Below are positions 8,160 through 19,147 of a DNA stretch of 64,000 nucleotides, in pieces (the stretch's first letter is position 1; the number at the start of each line of letters is the position of its first letter). A program made the position numbers and the translations under genes. The stretch covers positions 3,100,001 to 3,164,000 of the forward strand of contig NZ_CP023406.1 of assembly GCF_002327105.1 (NCBI RefSeq), in the 5' to 3' direction. This DNA comes from Luteimonas chenhongjianii. GTDB taxonomy: Bacteria; Pseudomonadota; Gammaproteobacteria; Xanthomonadales; Xanthomonadaceae. The notes under the pieces are model-generated. The model worked only from the letters and a program-made list of their open reading frames with translations. It was not told where the DNA came from and searched no databases.

Positions 8160-8773
8160 TGCTGCATCTCGACATCGATCTGCGCCGCGGCAGTTTTGCC
8201 CGCCATGTGCGCATCGACGCCACGCAGCGCGTCGTCGCGCTGACCGGTCCGTCCGGCGCCGGCAAGACCAGCGTGCTCAATGCCATCGCCGGCCTCGTGC
8301 GTCCGCGCGCGGGACGCATCGAGATCGACGGCCGCGTGCTGTTCGACAGCGCGGCGCGCATCGACGTGCCGGCGCACCGGCGCCGCGTGGGCTATGTATT
8401 CCAGGACGCGCGGCTGTTTCCGCACCTCGATGTCGCACGCAACCTCGTCTACGGCGGTCACCACAATGGCGCCCGGACCTTCGCGCTGGACCATGTGGTC
8501 GAGCTGCTGGGCATCGCGCCGCTGCTGCAGCGACGGCCGGCGAATCTCTCCGGCGGCGAGGCGCAGCGCGTGGCGATCGGGCGCGCGTTGCTTTCGCAGC
8601 CGGCGGTGCTGCTGTTCGACGAGCCTCTTTCGGCACTGGACGAGGCGCGGCGCGAGGAGCTGATCCCGTGGCTGCAGCGGGTCCGCGACGAGGTGCGGCT
8701 GCCGATGCTCTACGTCAGCCACACCAGCGACGACGTGCGCCGCCTGGCCGACGCGGTGCACACCCTGGATTGA
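8159..8773 (+). CDS. modC: ModC, short molybdate ABC transporter ATPase without TOBE domain
   Basis: 204-aa ABC ATPase with Walker A GPSGAGKTS, Q-loop YVFQDARLFPHL, signature LSGGEAQRVAIGRALL, Walker B VLLFDEPLSALD and the H-loop YVSHTSDD. Typical ModC proteins are about 350 aa with a C-terminal TOBE/Mop molybdate-binding domain. This one stops right after the nucleotide-binding domain, and only 64 nt separate it from the next gene, so the regulatory domain is absent rather than split off. Energy supply should be intact, but Mo-dependent trans-inhibition through TOBE domains is not expected. It starts in a TGATG overlap with modB. Confidence 0.9.
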   Translation: MLHLDIDLRRGSFARHVRIDATQRVVALTGPSGAGKTSVLNAIAGLVRPRAGRIEIDGRVLFDSAARIDVPAHRRRVGYVFQDARLFPHLDVARNLVYGGHHNGARTFALDHVVELLGIAPLLQRRPANLSGGEAQRVAIGRALLSQPAVLLFDEPLSALDEARREELIPWLQRVRDEVRLPMLYVSHTSDDVRRLADAVHTLD

Positions 8774-8837
8774 GCAGCGAACGGGGCGTTCACGCCGGCA
8801 ATGACGCAATGCACGTCCCGCCCGCTGGGACCGCGCC

Positions 8838-9389
8838 ATGCCTCGCACACATCCGGTTTCCGTCGAAGAAACCCGCCGCTACCTGGAGCCCGGCCCCGTC
8901 GTGCTGCTGTCGAGCGCGCACAAGGGCGAGCGCGGCATCATGACCCTGGGCTGGCACATGATGCTCGGCTACGACCTGGTCGGCACCTACATCTGGTCGG
9001 CCAACCGCAGCCGCGCACTGGCGCTGGGCAGCCGCCAATGCGTGATCAATCTGCCCGCCGCCGACATGCTCGACACCGTGGCGCGCATCGGCAACTGCAG
9101 CAGCGCGGATGGAGACAAGTTCGAGCGTTTCGGCCTGACCGCCGTCGACGGCAGCGAGGTCGATGCCCCCGGCATCGGCGAATGCCACGCCCGTTTCGAA
9201 TGCCGTCTGCACGAGACCAGATTGACCGCGGACTATCCGCTGTTCGTCTGGCGCGTGGTTGCGGCGCATGCCGCCAAGCGCCCGCGCTGGCCGGTGACCG
9301 TGCACTATCGCGGCGGCGGGGCGTTCATGGTTGCGGGCCGGACCGTATCGCGGCGGCGGCTGTTCCGCCCGGACATGCTCGAGTCGTGA
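8838..9389 (+). CDS. Flavin reductase family protein (FMN-binding split barrel)
   Basis: 183 aa, flavin reductase-like FMN-binding split-barrel family. Visible features are PGPVVLLSSAHKGERGIMTLGWHMML near the N-terminus, the conserved NLPAADMLDTVARIGNCSSADGDKFERFGL region, and IGECHARFECRL, where a strand of the flavin site lies. It probably reduces or binds FMN with NAD(P)H; the acceptor is unknown. It is 64 nt downstream of modC and may or may not belong to that operon. Its TGA is immediately followed by the remains of a cation transporter gene. Confidence 0.85.
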   Translation: MPRTHPVSVEETRRYLEPGPVVLLSSAHKGERGIMTLGWHMMLGYDLVGTYIWSANRSRALALGSRQCVINLPAADMLDTVARIGNCSSADGDKFERFGLTAVDGSEVDAPGIGECHARFECRLHETRLTADYPLFVWRVVAAHAAKRPRWPVTVHYRGGGAFMVAGRTVSRRRLFRPDMLES

Positions 9390-9996
9390 GTGGCCATCGG
9401 CGACACGGTGATCTGGCAGGGCTGGGTGATGATCGCGGCACTGGCCGTGTCGTGCGTGCCGCCGGTGATCCTCGGCCGACTGAAACTCAGGCTGGCGCGC
9501 GCGCTCGATTCCAGGCCGCTGCATGCCGACGCCGACATGAACAAGGCCGACTGGATGACCGCGGTCGCCGGCATCTCCCTGGATCGGCTACGGCCTGTGG
9601 TCGGCGGACGCCGCCTCGGCCGTCGTCATCGCGGGCGCGGTGCTTCACGATGGCGTGCGCAACCTGCGCAACGCGGTGCGCGACATGCACGATGCGCGCC
9701 CCCAGCGTGTCGACCGCAGTGATCACGACCCCTTGCCCGACGCGGTGGCGGCCGCGGTCGCCGCGCACCCGGATGTCATCGCATGCCGGGTGCGCTTCCA
9801 CGAAGAGGGCATGCACCTCTCGGGCGTGGTCTTCGTCAGCACCCGCGATGGCATGCTCGACAGTGCGATGACGGATACGATCCGCAACGTCGCGCGGGCC
9901 GTGCACTGGCGCATCGACGAAGTCCTGGTGATGGTCGACGCGGTGCCCGGCGCGCAGCGCGTCACGGGCGGGGACACGCCTGCGCAGCACGGTTAG
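9390..9996 (+). pseudogene. Cation diffusion facilitator (CDF) transporter, 5'-truncated and frameshifted
   Basis: The first frame (9390-about 9582) encodes WVMIAALAVSCVPPVILGRL, LHADADMNKADWMTAVAGI, characteristic of the last two transmembrane helices of a CDF efflux protein. The match then jumps to the frame two bases along: IGYGLWSADAASAVVIAGAV, then LHDGVRNLRNAVRDMHDARP and the cytoplasmic C-terminal domain to 9996. Compared with the usual spacing between these motifs, about 8 nt are missing near 9580-9583. The first four helices (about 120 aa) are also absent, since the flavin reductase gene ends directly before it. Both lesions argue for a decayed gene. The second fragment alone (ATG 9640) would be a soluble 118-aa piece. 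Confidence 0.85.
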
Positions 9997-10005
9997 GCTG
10001 TCGGG

Positions 10006-11994
10006 ATGACTCTGTATCTCGACAATCTCGATGCGGCGGCGGCGCATGTGCGCGAGCACGTCAGCGGCGCGCTGCGTGTCTGCGCGCCTCTCGGCATCGG
10101 CAAGCCACACCGCCTGCTCAATGCACTCTACGACGCCGCGCTCACCGACCCCACGCGCCCGTTCTCGCTCTACACCGCCCTGTCGCTGGATCCGCCGCGC
10201 GGCGGAGACGACCTGGAAGGCCGCTTCATCGGCCCGTTCGCGAAGCAGCATTTCGGCGAGGACTTCGTCCGCCTGAAATATGTCGATGCGCTGCGCCGCA
10301 ATGCGCTGCCGCCGCACATGGAGATCGAGGAGTTCTACATGCAGTCCGGCGCGATGCTGGGCTCGGTGCAGGCGCAGCGCCGATACGCCAGCCTCAACTA
10401 CACGCATGTCGCCCGCACGCTCGTCGGGCGCGGTGTCAACGTCGTGGTGCAGAAGGTGGCCGCCAACGACGACGGCACGCGTTTCTCGCTTTCCTCGAAC
10501 ACCGATCTGACCTTCGACGTGCTCGATGCCTTGCTGGCGGCAGGACAGGCCAGGCCGCTGGTCGTCGGAGAGATCGACCCCGCGCTGCCGTGGCTTGGTG
10601 GCACCGCCTCGGTGGACGCCGCATTCTTCGATGTCGTCGTCGCCCCGCCGCCGCCGTGGCCGCGGCTGTTCGGCCTGCCGCGCGAGGCGGTGTCCGATGC
10701 CGACTATGCGATCGGCTTCTACGCCAGTGCGCTGGTGCGTGATGGCGGCACGCTGCAGATCGGTATCGGCGCGCTGGCCGATGCGCTGTGCCACGCGCTG
10801 GCACTGCGCCACACCGACAACGCCGCCTACAGGCGCGTACTGCATGCGCTCGACCCGGATCTCGCCACGCATCCTGCGGTGCTTGCGCATGGTGGGCTCG
10901 AGCCCTTCGCCACCGGCCTCTACGGCTGCAGCGAGATGATCAACGAAGGGTTCAAACGCCTGGTCGAGGTCGGCGTCATCAAGCGCCGCGTCGTCGACAA
11001 GGCCGCGCTGATGCGACGTGCGAACGCCGGCACCACCAGCGCGCTGGACGACGAACTCATCGAGCGCAACGGCGAGTTCCTGCATGGCGCCTTCTATCTG
11101 GGTTCGCCGGACTTCTACGCCTGGCTGCGCGCACTCGACGAGGAAACGCGGCGCGGCATCGGCATGAAGCGGGTCGGCGAGGTCAACGAGCTCTACGGTC
11201 TCGACGAAGGCCTCGAGCGCCTGCAGCGCCGCGACGCGCGCTTCTTCAACAGCTGCATGATGGCCACCGCCCTGGGCGCGGCGGTATCCGATGCCCTCGA
11301 CGATGGACGCGTGGTATCGGGCGTCGGCGGACAGTACAACTTCGTGGCGATGGGCCACGCCCTGCCCGATGCACGGTCGGTGCTGTTGCTGCGCGCCGCC
11401 CGCGACGCCGACGGCGGACGCGTGACCAACATCCGCTGGAACTACGGGCATACGACGATTCCACGGCACCTGCGCGACATCTACATCACCGAGTACGGAA
11501 TTGCCGACCTGCGTGGCGCCACCGACGAGGACTGCGTACGTGCGATGACGCGGATCGCCGAGGCGCCGTGCCAGGACGTCCTCATTGCGCGCGCGCAGGC
11601 GGCCGGCAAGCTCGATGCGCGCTTCGCGGTGCCGCAGTCGTGGCGGCGCAACGCACCGGCCGCCCTAGAGGCCGCATTGGCGCCGCTGCGCGAGGACGGC
11701 AGCCTGCCGGACTATCCGCTGGGCAGCGATTTCGACATCGTCGAGCAGCGGCTGGTGCGGGCGCTTGGCTGGCTTCGCGCACGTACCGCAAGCCGACGCG
11801 ACAAGTTCGCGACACTGCTTGCCGCGCTGCGGGACGGGGTGGGAACGGACGCCGAAGCCCTGGCGCGCATGCGGCTTGATCGGCCCGGCAGCTTGAACGA
11901 ACACCTGATGGCGCGACTGGTGTCGCTGGGATTGCGCCGCACCGCGCGCGCCGGTGCGCGCGAGGAACCGGCCGCACCGACGGCCGGCGCATAA
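10006..11994 (+). CDS. Acetyl-CoA hydrolase/transferase family protein
   Basis: 662 aa, homologous to the acetyl-CoA hydrolase/succinyl-CoA:acetate CoA-transferase family. Supporting segments are LRVCAPLGIGKPHRLLNALYDAA near the N-terminus, LQIGIGALADALCHAL, GLYGCSEMINEGF, FNSCMMATALGAAVSDAL, VVSGVGGQYNFVAMGHAL and YITEYGIADLRGATDED. The Glu in the ITEYGIADL segment matches the region of the catalytic glutamate that forms the glutamyl-CoA thioester in class I CoA-transferases. At 662 aa it is longer than the usual 430-540 aa, with insertions in the middle and a C-terminal extension, so the exact CoA substrate is open. It stands 9 nt after the CDF remnant. Confidence 0.88.
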   Translation: MTLYLDNLDAAAAHVREHVSGALRVCAPLGIGKPHRLLNALYDAALTDPTRPFSLYTALSLDPPRGGDDLEGRFIGPFAKQHFGEDFVRLKYVDALRRNALPPHMEIEEFYMQSGAMLGSVQAQRRYASLNYTHVARTLVGRGVNVVVQKVAANDDGTRFSLSSNTDLTFDVLDALLAAGQARPLVVGEIDPALPWLGGTASVDAAFFDVVVAPPPPWPRLFGLPREAVSDADYAIGFYASALVRDGGTLQIGIGALADALCHALALRHTDNAAYRRVLHALDPDLATHPAVLAHGGLEPFATGLYGCSEMINEGFKRLVEVGVIKRRVVDKAALMRRANAGTTSALDDELIERNGEFLHGAFYLGSPDFYAWLRALDEETRRGIGMKRVGEVNELYGLDEGLERLQRRDARFFNSCMMATALGAAVSDALDDGRVVSGVGGQYNFVAMGHALPDARSVLLLRAARDADGGRVTNIRWNYGHTTIPRHLRDIYITEYGIADLRGATDEDCVRAMTRIAEAPCQDVLIARAQAAGKLDARFAVPQSWRRNAPAALEAALAPLREDGSLPDYPLGSDFDIVEQRLVRALGWLRARTASRRDKFATLLAALRDGVGTDAEALARMRLDRPGSLNEHLMARLVSLGLRRTARAGAREEPAAPTAGA

Positions 11995-12070
11995 GACGCG
12001 CAGGCGTGGCCGCTTGCGATCGCGCAGTGCGCCTCCATCTCGTTCGACGACCGCCGTGCAGGATCCGACC

Positions 12071-12388
12071 ATGACCACCCGAGCCGACCAGCTCCGCGAT
12101 GCGCTCACCGCGCTGCAACCCACGTACCTCGATGTCGAGGACGAGAGCCATATGCACAGCCGGGGGCTGGAAACGCATTACAAGGCGGTGGTGGTCAGCG
12201 CTGCGTTCGAGGGCAAGCGGGCATTGCAGCGTCACCAGATGGTGTATCGCGCGCTCGGTCCGCAGATGCAGCAGATCCATGCGCTGGCACTGCACACCTT
12301 CACGCCCCAGGAGTGGGCCGCAGAAGTGCAGGTGCCAGACTCCCCGCACTGCCGCGGCGGCAGCAGGCACGACAAGCCCGCGGGGTAG
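12071..12388 (+). CDS. BolA family protein
   Basis: 105-aa BolA-like protein. The core VEDESHMHSRGLETHYKAVVVS-like segment (Asp-Glu-Ser-His) and the LQRHQMVYRALGPQMQQIHALAL segment with its conserved R-H-x2-V-Y pattern are family hallmarks. The latter helix-turn region holds the histidine that binds Fe-S clusters with monothiol glutaredoxins. A role in iron-sulfur handling or stress response is known for the family; the specific paralogue cannot be assigned. ATG 12071 is preceded by GGATC. The last 20 residues (HCRGGSRHDKPAG) are a variable tail. Confidence 0.88.
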   Translation: MTTRADQLRDALTALQPTYLDVEDESHMHSRGLETHYKAVVVSAAFEGKRALQRHQMVYRALGPQMQQIHALALHTFTPQEWAAEVQVPDSPHCRGGSRHDKPAG

Positions 12389-12585
12389 CTCGCGGGGCAG
12401 GTCAACCCGTTTGCGGGCGTGCGGATTCGCCCTGGCGGGATCTGGGAGGCGTTAGCCCTTGCTCCATCTCCGCCGGAGAGGGGACCGACGCAGCGGCCAT
12501 GGGATCGGGGCGTGAGGCTGATCGGTCGCCGAGATGACGCCGCTTCTCCTTCGGGCGGATTCGCGACAGGCCGCCCTCACCCCAA

Positions 12586-12608
12586 CCCCTCTCCCGGGGG
12601 GAGAGGGG
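12586..12608. repeat. REP-like GC-rich palindrome
   Basis: CCCCTCTCCC and GGGAGAGGGG form a perfect 10-bp stem around a 3-nt loop, preceded by CCGCCCTCACCCCAA. Short intergenic repeats of this form are scattered in many xanthomonad genomes. A partial, degraded relative (CTCCATCTCCGCCGGAGAGGGG) lies just upstream near 12463-12484. Confidence 0.55.
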
Positions 12609-12707
12609 CCGAAAGATAACGGAACGCGCGCGCGCCATATCGACGAGCGGGGGACGCTGCCGACCTCGGGCATCCGCACAGGAGCGGGCCGGCCGTACCC
12701 CGGCAGG

Positions 12708-12730
12708 AAAAAGCCCGCTTTCGCGGGCTT
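12708..12730 (-). terminator. Rho-independent terminator of transketolase gene
   Basis: AAGCCCGC-TTTC-GCGGGCTT forms an 8-bp stem with a tetraloop. On the minus strand it is followed by a run of T residues (plus-strand A-tract at 12708-12712), 35 nt after the transketolase stop. Confidence 0.85.
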
Positions 12731-12764
12731 CTCCAATCTACGTCGATCCTCGTCTGCGGGCCGG

Positions 12765-14753
12765 TCAGAGCGCCCGCGCCGCCTCGACGATCTTCTCGAC
12801 CGTGATGCCGAAATAGGCGTAGAGCTTGTCGGCCGGCGCCGAGGCGCCGAAGCTGTCGATGCCGATCACCGCGCCGTCGAGACCGACGTAGGCGCGCCAG
12901 AACGGGGTGACGCCCGCTTCGATCGCGACGCGCTTGCGCACTGCGGTGGGGAGTACGGATTCGCGGTAGGCCGCGTCCTGCCGGTCGAACACGTCGGTCG
13001 AGGGCATCGACACCACGCGCACCCCGTCGCCGAGCTGCTCGGCGGCCTCCGTGGCCAGGCCGACTTCCGAACCGGTCGCGATGAGGATGATCTCCGGCGT
13101 GCCAACCGAGTCCTTGAGCACGTAGCCACCGCGCGCGATGGCCGCCACCTGGGCCGCGGCGCGCGGCTGGTGGGTCAGGTTCTGGCGCGAGAACACCAGG
13201 CAGCTCGGGCCGTCCTGGCGGAGGATCGCCGCCTTCCACGCCACCGCCGATTCCACCGCGTCGCAAGGCCGCCACACATCGTTGTTCGGGATGTAGCGCA
13301 GCGACGCGAGGTGCTCGACCGGCTGGTGGGTCGGGCCGTCTTCGCCGAGGCCGATCGAATCATGCGTGTACACGTGGATCGCGTGCGCCGGGATCAGCGC
13401 ACTCATCCGCACCGCGTTGCGCGCGTAGTCGCTGAAGACCAGGAACGTGGCGTCGAACGGAATGAAGCCGCCATGCAGCGCCAGGCCGTTGGCGATGGCG
13501 GACATGCCGAACTCGCGCACGCCGTAATAGATGTAGTTCGCGTCCGCGTCGGTGCTGGCTGCCGACTTGCTGCCCTTCCACAGGGTGAGGTTGGAATGCG
13601 CGAGGTCGGCCGAGCCGCCGATCAGCTCCGGCAACAGCGGCGCGAAGGCTTCGATCGACATCTGCGAGGCCTTGCGCGACGCAATCGTCGGGCCTTCGGC
13701 CTGCAGCTTTTCGATGAAAGCGTCGGCCTGCGCCTCGAAGCCATCGGGCAGCGCGCCGCGCGAGCGGCGCAGGAATTCGGCGGCCAGGTCGGGATAGCGG
13801 GCCTGGTAGGCCTCGAACATCTGCGTCCACGCAGCCTCGCGCGCCTTGCCCGCTTCGACGGCGTTCCAGCCGTCGCGGATCGCCTGCGGCACCTCGAACG
13901 GACCATGGGTCCAGCCGAGCGCAGCGCGGGTCGCGTCGGACTCTTCCTTGCCCAGCGGCGCGCCGTGCGAGGACTCCTTGCCGGCACGGTTGGGCGAACC
14001 GAAACCGATCGTCGTGCGACAGCACACCAGCACCGGCTTGTCGTCCTGGGCGATGGCGGCCTGGATCGCGCGCGAGATCGCGTCGGCGTCATGCCCGTCG
14101 ACATCACGGATGACGCGCCAACCGTAGGCCTCGAAGCGCGCCGGGGTGTCGTCGGTGAACCAGCCGTCGGTATTGCCGTCGATCGAGATGTGGTTGTTGT
14201 CCCAGAACGCGACCAGCTTGCCCAGGCCGAGCGTGCCCGCCAGCGATGCGGCCTCGTGCGAAATGCCTTCCATCAGGCAGCCGTCGCCCATGAACACCCA
14301 GGTGCGGTGGTCGACGACCGCGAACTCCGGGCGGTTGTAGCGCTGCGCGAGCAGGCGCTCGGCCAGCGCGAAACCAACCGCATTGGCGAAGCCCTGGCCG
14401 AGCGGGCCGGTCGTGGTCTCCACACCGGGCGTTTCGTGACGCTCCGGATGGCCGGCCGTCTTGCTGTGCAGCTGGCGGAAGTTCTTCAGCTCGTCCAGCG
14501 GCAGGTCGTAGCCCGACAGATGCAGCAGCGCGTAGTGCAGCATCGAGCCATGGCCGTTCGACAGCACGAAGCGATCGCGGTTGAGCCACTGCGGATTCGC
14601 CGGGTTGTGGCTGAGGTGGTCGTTCCACAGCACCTCGGCGATGTCGGCCATGCCCATCGGCATGCCTGGATGACCGGACTTGGCGGCATCGACGGCATCG
14701 ATGGCGAGGAAACGGATGGCGTTGGCGAGTTCGCGACGGGTCGGCGTGGTCAT
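12765..14753 (-). CDS. tkt: Transketolase
   Basis: 662 aa, the usual length for bacterial transketolase, a thiamine-diphosphate enzyme of the non-oxidative pentose phosphate and Calvin-type pathways. N-terminal motifs are [25 protein letters not shown] and [20 protein letters not shown]. The ThDP/metal signature is [21 protein letters not shown]...NNHISIDG. The pyrimidine-domain signature includes [17 protein letters not shown], and the C-terminal domain has [22 protein letters not shown]. The ATG at 14753 gives the canonical N-terminus; the frame stays open far upstream only because it is antisense to GC-rich genes. A strong terminator follows. The other strand's bolA-like gene converges on it. 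Confidence 0.97.
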   Translation of the reverse strand: MTTPTRRELANAIRFLAIDAVDAAKSGHPGMPMGMADIAEVLWNDHLSHNPANPQWLNRDRFVLSNGHGSMLHYALLHLSGYDLPLDELKNFRQLHSKTAGHPERHETPGVETTTGPLGQGFANAVGFALAERLLAQRYNRPEFAVVDHRTWVFMGDGCLMEGISHEAASLAGTLGLGKLVAFWDNNHISIDGNTDGWFTDDTPARFEAYGWRVIRDVDGHDADAISRAIQAAIAQDDKPVLVCCRTTIGFGSPNRAGKESSHGAPLGKEESDATRAALGWTHGPFEVPQAIRDGWNAVEAGKAREAAWTQMFEAYQARYPDLAAEFLRRSRGALPDGFEAQADAFIEKLQAEGPTIASRKASQMSIEAFAPLLPELIGGSADLAHSNLTLWKGSKSAASTDADANYIYYGVREFGMSAIANGLALHGGFIPFDATFLVFSDYARNAVRMSALIPAHAIHVYTHDSIGLGEDGPTHQPVEHLASLRYIPNNDVWRPCDAVESAVAWKAAILRQDGPSCLVFSRQNLTHQPRAAAQVAAIARGGYVLKDSVGTPEIILIATGSEVGLATEAAEQLGDGVRVVSMPSTDVFDRQDAAYRESVLPTAVRKRVAIEAGVTPFWRAYVGLDGAVIGIDSFGASAPADKLYAYFGITVEKIVEAARAL

Positions 14754-14836
14754 GGGCAGGACAGGCGGCAGCGGACGGGAGCCGATGATTGTCCCACGCC
14801 TGTCACTCCCCTGCCGGGTCTGCGCCCGATCGGGGC

Positions 14837-16168
14837 TCAGACCGGGCCGGTGTGCGTGTCCGCAAGCGCGGCGTCGAGCGCCGTGTCCGGCGCCTCGGCC
14901 GGCTCGGAGCGCCCGATCACCACCGAACCCGCCATGTCGCCGCCGATGTTGACCACCGTGCGGCACATGTCGAGCAGGCGGTCCACGCCGAGGATCAGGC
15001 CGATGCCTTCGGGCGGAATTCCGAACATCACCAGGATCATCGCGATCACCGGCAACGAGCCGCCCGGCACGCCCGCCGCGCCGATACCGCCAAGAATGCA
15101 CAGCACCAGCACCAGGCCCTGCTGGCCCATGCCGAGCTCGATCCCGAAGAACTGCGCCAGGAACAGCACGGTGATGCCCTCGAACAGCGCCGTTCCGTTC
15201 ATGTTGGCGGTGGCGCCGAGGGTGCAGACAAAGCGCGCGACCCGGCGCGGCACGCCGAGGTTCTCCACGGTGACCTTGAGCGTGGTCGGCAGCGTGGCGC
15301 TGGAGGAGGAGGTGGAAAAGGCGGTCAGCAGTGCCGGCTGCGCGCCACGGAAGAACGCCAGCGGGCTCATGCGGCCGAAGATCCACAGCAGGATCGGAAT
15401 GACGATGAGGAAGTGGACGCCCAGCGCCGCGATGACGGTCCCCACGAACCGCGCCAGCTGGATGAGCACATCCACGCCCAGGCGCGCGGTGATCGAGAAC
15501 AGCAGCGCCGCCACGGCATAGGGCGCCAGCGCGATCACCCAGCCGATCAGCTTCAGGCAGATGTCGTACACGCCCTGCACCGCGGCGACGAAGCTGCGCG
15601 TGCCCGGCGTGCGCAGCGCGGTGGCGGCGATGCCGAACATCAGCGCAAAGAACATCACCGCGATCAGATCGCCGCTGGCGGCGGCCTCCACGGGATTGCG
15701 CGGCACGATGTTGAGCAGGACCTGGATGCCCGACACGCCTTCGCGTGCACTGGCGATCTCGGTCGCCCGATCGGAGCTGGCGGCCAGCAGCGATTGCGCG
15801 ACCACCGGATCGATGCCGCGGCCAGGCTGGAACAGATTCACCGCCACCAGGCCGATCAGCACCGCGATCGCGGTCACCGCGAGGATCCACACCAGGGTCT
15901 TGAGACCGATGCGTCCGAGCGAGGCGGGATCGCCGATCTCGACCACCCCCAGCACCAGGGCCGAGAACACCAGCGGGATGACCAGCATGAACAGCAGCCG
16001 CAGGAACAGCTGGCCGATGGGGTCGGCGACGTAGGTGATCAGGCCATTGAGCCAGCCGGCATCGGCAACGAAGAAGTTCGCGGCAAGTCCGGCCAGGGTG
16101 CCGATCAGAAACCCGATCAGCATCTTGTTGTGCAGGGGCATGCCGCCGGAGCCGGAAGTCGAATTCAT
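14837..16168 (-). CDS. Dicarboxylate/amino acid:cation symporter (DAACS family)
   Basis: 443-aa secondary transporter of the GltP/DctA/GltT superfamily. Visible hallmarks are the serine-rich reentrant loop HP1 ([18 protein letters not shown]), the TM7 NMNGTAL motif ([18 protein letters not shown]), the HP2 region [20 protein letters not shown] and the TM8 [16 protein letters not shown] motif, which binds the substrate carboxylates and amino group. It imports C4-dicarboxylates or acidic amino acids with H+ or Na+; the Asp in DRLLDM with the downstream sequence does not settle which. The ATG at 16168 has AGGACC upstream. It lies 83 nt upstream of transketolase on the same strand. Confidence 0.93.
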   Translation of the reverse strand: MNSTSGSGGMPLHNKMLIGFLIGTLAGLAANFFVADAGWLNGLITYVADPIGQLFLRLLFMLVIPLVFSALVLGVVEIGDPASLGRIGLKTLVWILAVTAIAVLIGLVAVNLFQPGRGIDPVVAQSLLAASSDRATEIASAREGVSGIQVLLNIVPRNPVEAAASGDLIAVMFFALMFGIAATALRTPGTRSFVAAVQGVYDICLKLIGWVIALAPYAVAALLFSITARLGVDVLIQLARFVGTVIAALGVHFLIVIPILLWIFGRMSPLAFFRGAQPALLTAFSTSSSSATLPTTLKVTVENLGVPRRVARFVCTLGATANMNGTALFEGITVLFLAQFFGIELGMGQQGLVLVLCILGGIGAAGVPGGSLPVIAMILVMFGIPPEGIGLILGVDRLLDMCRTVVNIGGDMAGSVVIGRSEPAEAPDTALDAALADTHTGPV

Positions 16169-16271
16169 CGGTGGGTCCTGTCGAGAAGGCGGGAAGCTTA
16201 GCAAAGCATCGGGGCTCTCCCGACAGGTGGGCGAGGCGCCGGACCGATCCACCAGCCGGTATCCTTGTCCC

Positions 16272-18116
<1,845 letters not shown>

Positions 18117-18268
18117 GCGCGCGACGCACGGCGCAAGCTCGCGAACGCTTGCTCGGATGCGGCCTGCCCAGACGCGGGCCTTGGGTCGTGCGCCTCGCGG
18201 CAGGCGAGCACGGGCGCGGAGGAACGTGAGACTAGATCTCGCATGCGTGCGGCGTGGGACGCCGCTAC

Positions 18269-18272
18269 AGCC
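18269..18272. repeat. Left target-site duplication AGCC
   Basis: The 4-bp sequence AGCC abuts the left end of the insertion sequence and is repeated at 19475-19478. A 4-bp duplication is the usual product of IS407-group transposition. Confidence 0.8.
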
Positions 18273-18286
18273 CGTAAGCTCCCCCG

Positions 18287-19147
18287 TCAAGCAGACACTT
18301 CAAAAGTAGAACTTCGGGCGTGTTGATTGCGGTACTCGGCAGGCGTCAGTCCGCCGAGCGAGTCGTGGGGGCGCTCTTCGTTGGAATCGATCATCCACCA
18401 ATGGATGGCTTCGCGGATATCGTCGAGGCGGGCGAAGAGATGCTGGTCGAGCACTTCTTCCCGGAAGGTCCGGTTGAAGCGTTCGATGAAGGCGTTCTGG
18501 TTCGGCTTGCCGGGCTGGATGTACTGGATCGCCACACCATTGACCTTCAGCCAGCTGGTGAATGCTTCGCCCAGGAACTCGGGCCCGTTGTCGGAACGCA
18601 CGACCTGCGGCAAGCCATGATCGTGCTTGATCTGCTCGAACACGCGCACCAGACGATGCGAGTTGATCGACGTGTCGACCTCGATATGCAGCACCTCGCG
18701 GTTGAAGTCGTCGACCACGTTGAAGGTGCGGAAGCGTCGGCCACAGGCGAGCGCGTCGCTCATGAAGTCGACCGACCAGACCGTATCGGGGAGCTTGGGG
18801 ACGTACAGCGCGACCCGCTCACGCTTGGGCAGGCGCCGCTTCGCGGCGCGACGCAGGTTGAGTTGCATGGCCTTGTACACGCGGTAGATTCTTTTCGGAT
18901 TCCAATCGGGCCGTGTCCTGCGCAGCACGTCACTGCACTTCCAGAAGCCGCGGCTGGGTCGATCTTGGACCACGCGTGCGATGGCCGCGATCAACTCGGC
19001 ATCGCGCACTGTCCAGTCCAGCGGCGGCGCGTACCACGCCGCACGCGCAAGCCCGACGCATGCACAGGACCGACGCAGCGGCCGCGCGTGCACCTCGATC
19101 AGGTACCGCACGGCCTCGCGCTTGCGCGCCGGCCCTAGAGTTTTTTT
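18287..19147 (-). CDS. IS3-family transposase OrfB (DDE integrase domain)
   Basis: Catalytic part of the transposase, read as the C-terminal section of an OrfAB fusion after a -1 frameshift. It has an HTH_21-like region (SRGFWKCSDVLRRTRPDWNPKRIYRVY) and an rve/DDE core with catalytic residues in DTVWSVDFMSDAL (first Asp), VVRSDNGPEFLGEAF (second Asp) and NAFIERFNRTFREEVLD (Glu). The IQYIQPGKPNQNAFIERFN segment is typical of the IS407 group. The given right boundary is the slippery A7 run; no independent start is evident. The stop lies 14 nt inside the left IS end. Confidence 0.9.
   Translation of the reverse strand, partial: KKTLGPARKREAVRYLIEVHARPLRRSCACVGLARAAWYAPPLDWTVRDAELIAAIARVVQDRPSRGFWKCSDVLRRTRPDWNPKRIYRVYKAMQLNLRRAAKRRLPKRERVALYVPKLPDTVWSVDFMSDALACGRRFRTFNVVDDFNREVLHIEVDTSINSHRLVRVFEQIKHDHGLPQVVRSDNGPEFLGEAFTSWLKVNGVAIQYIQPGKPNQNAFIERFNRTFREEVLDQHLFARLDDIREAIHWWMIDSNEERPHDSLGGLTPAEYRNQHARSSTFEVSA

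Larger units (their letters stand above)
12389..12764. other. Gene-free convergent intergenic region with repeats and terminator
   Basis: 376 bp between the convergent bolA-like and transketolase genes. I see no credible gene. It contains the GC-rich REP-like hairpin at 12586-12608 and the transketolase terminator at 12708-12730, both listed separately. Confidence 0.6.

Noticed and set aside
9640..9996. Independent 118-aa gene downstream of the flavin reductase
   Set aside because: It is the C-terminal part of the frameshifted CDF gene, starting inside a conserved segment.
18117..18272. Second attachment-site copy of the tRNA-Lys 3' end left of the IS
   Set aside because: I searched for the T-arm/acceptor sequence and found no repeat, so island boundaries remain undefined.
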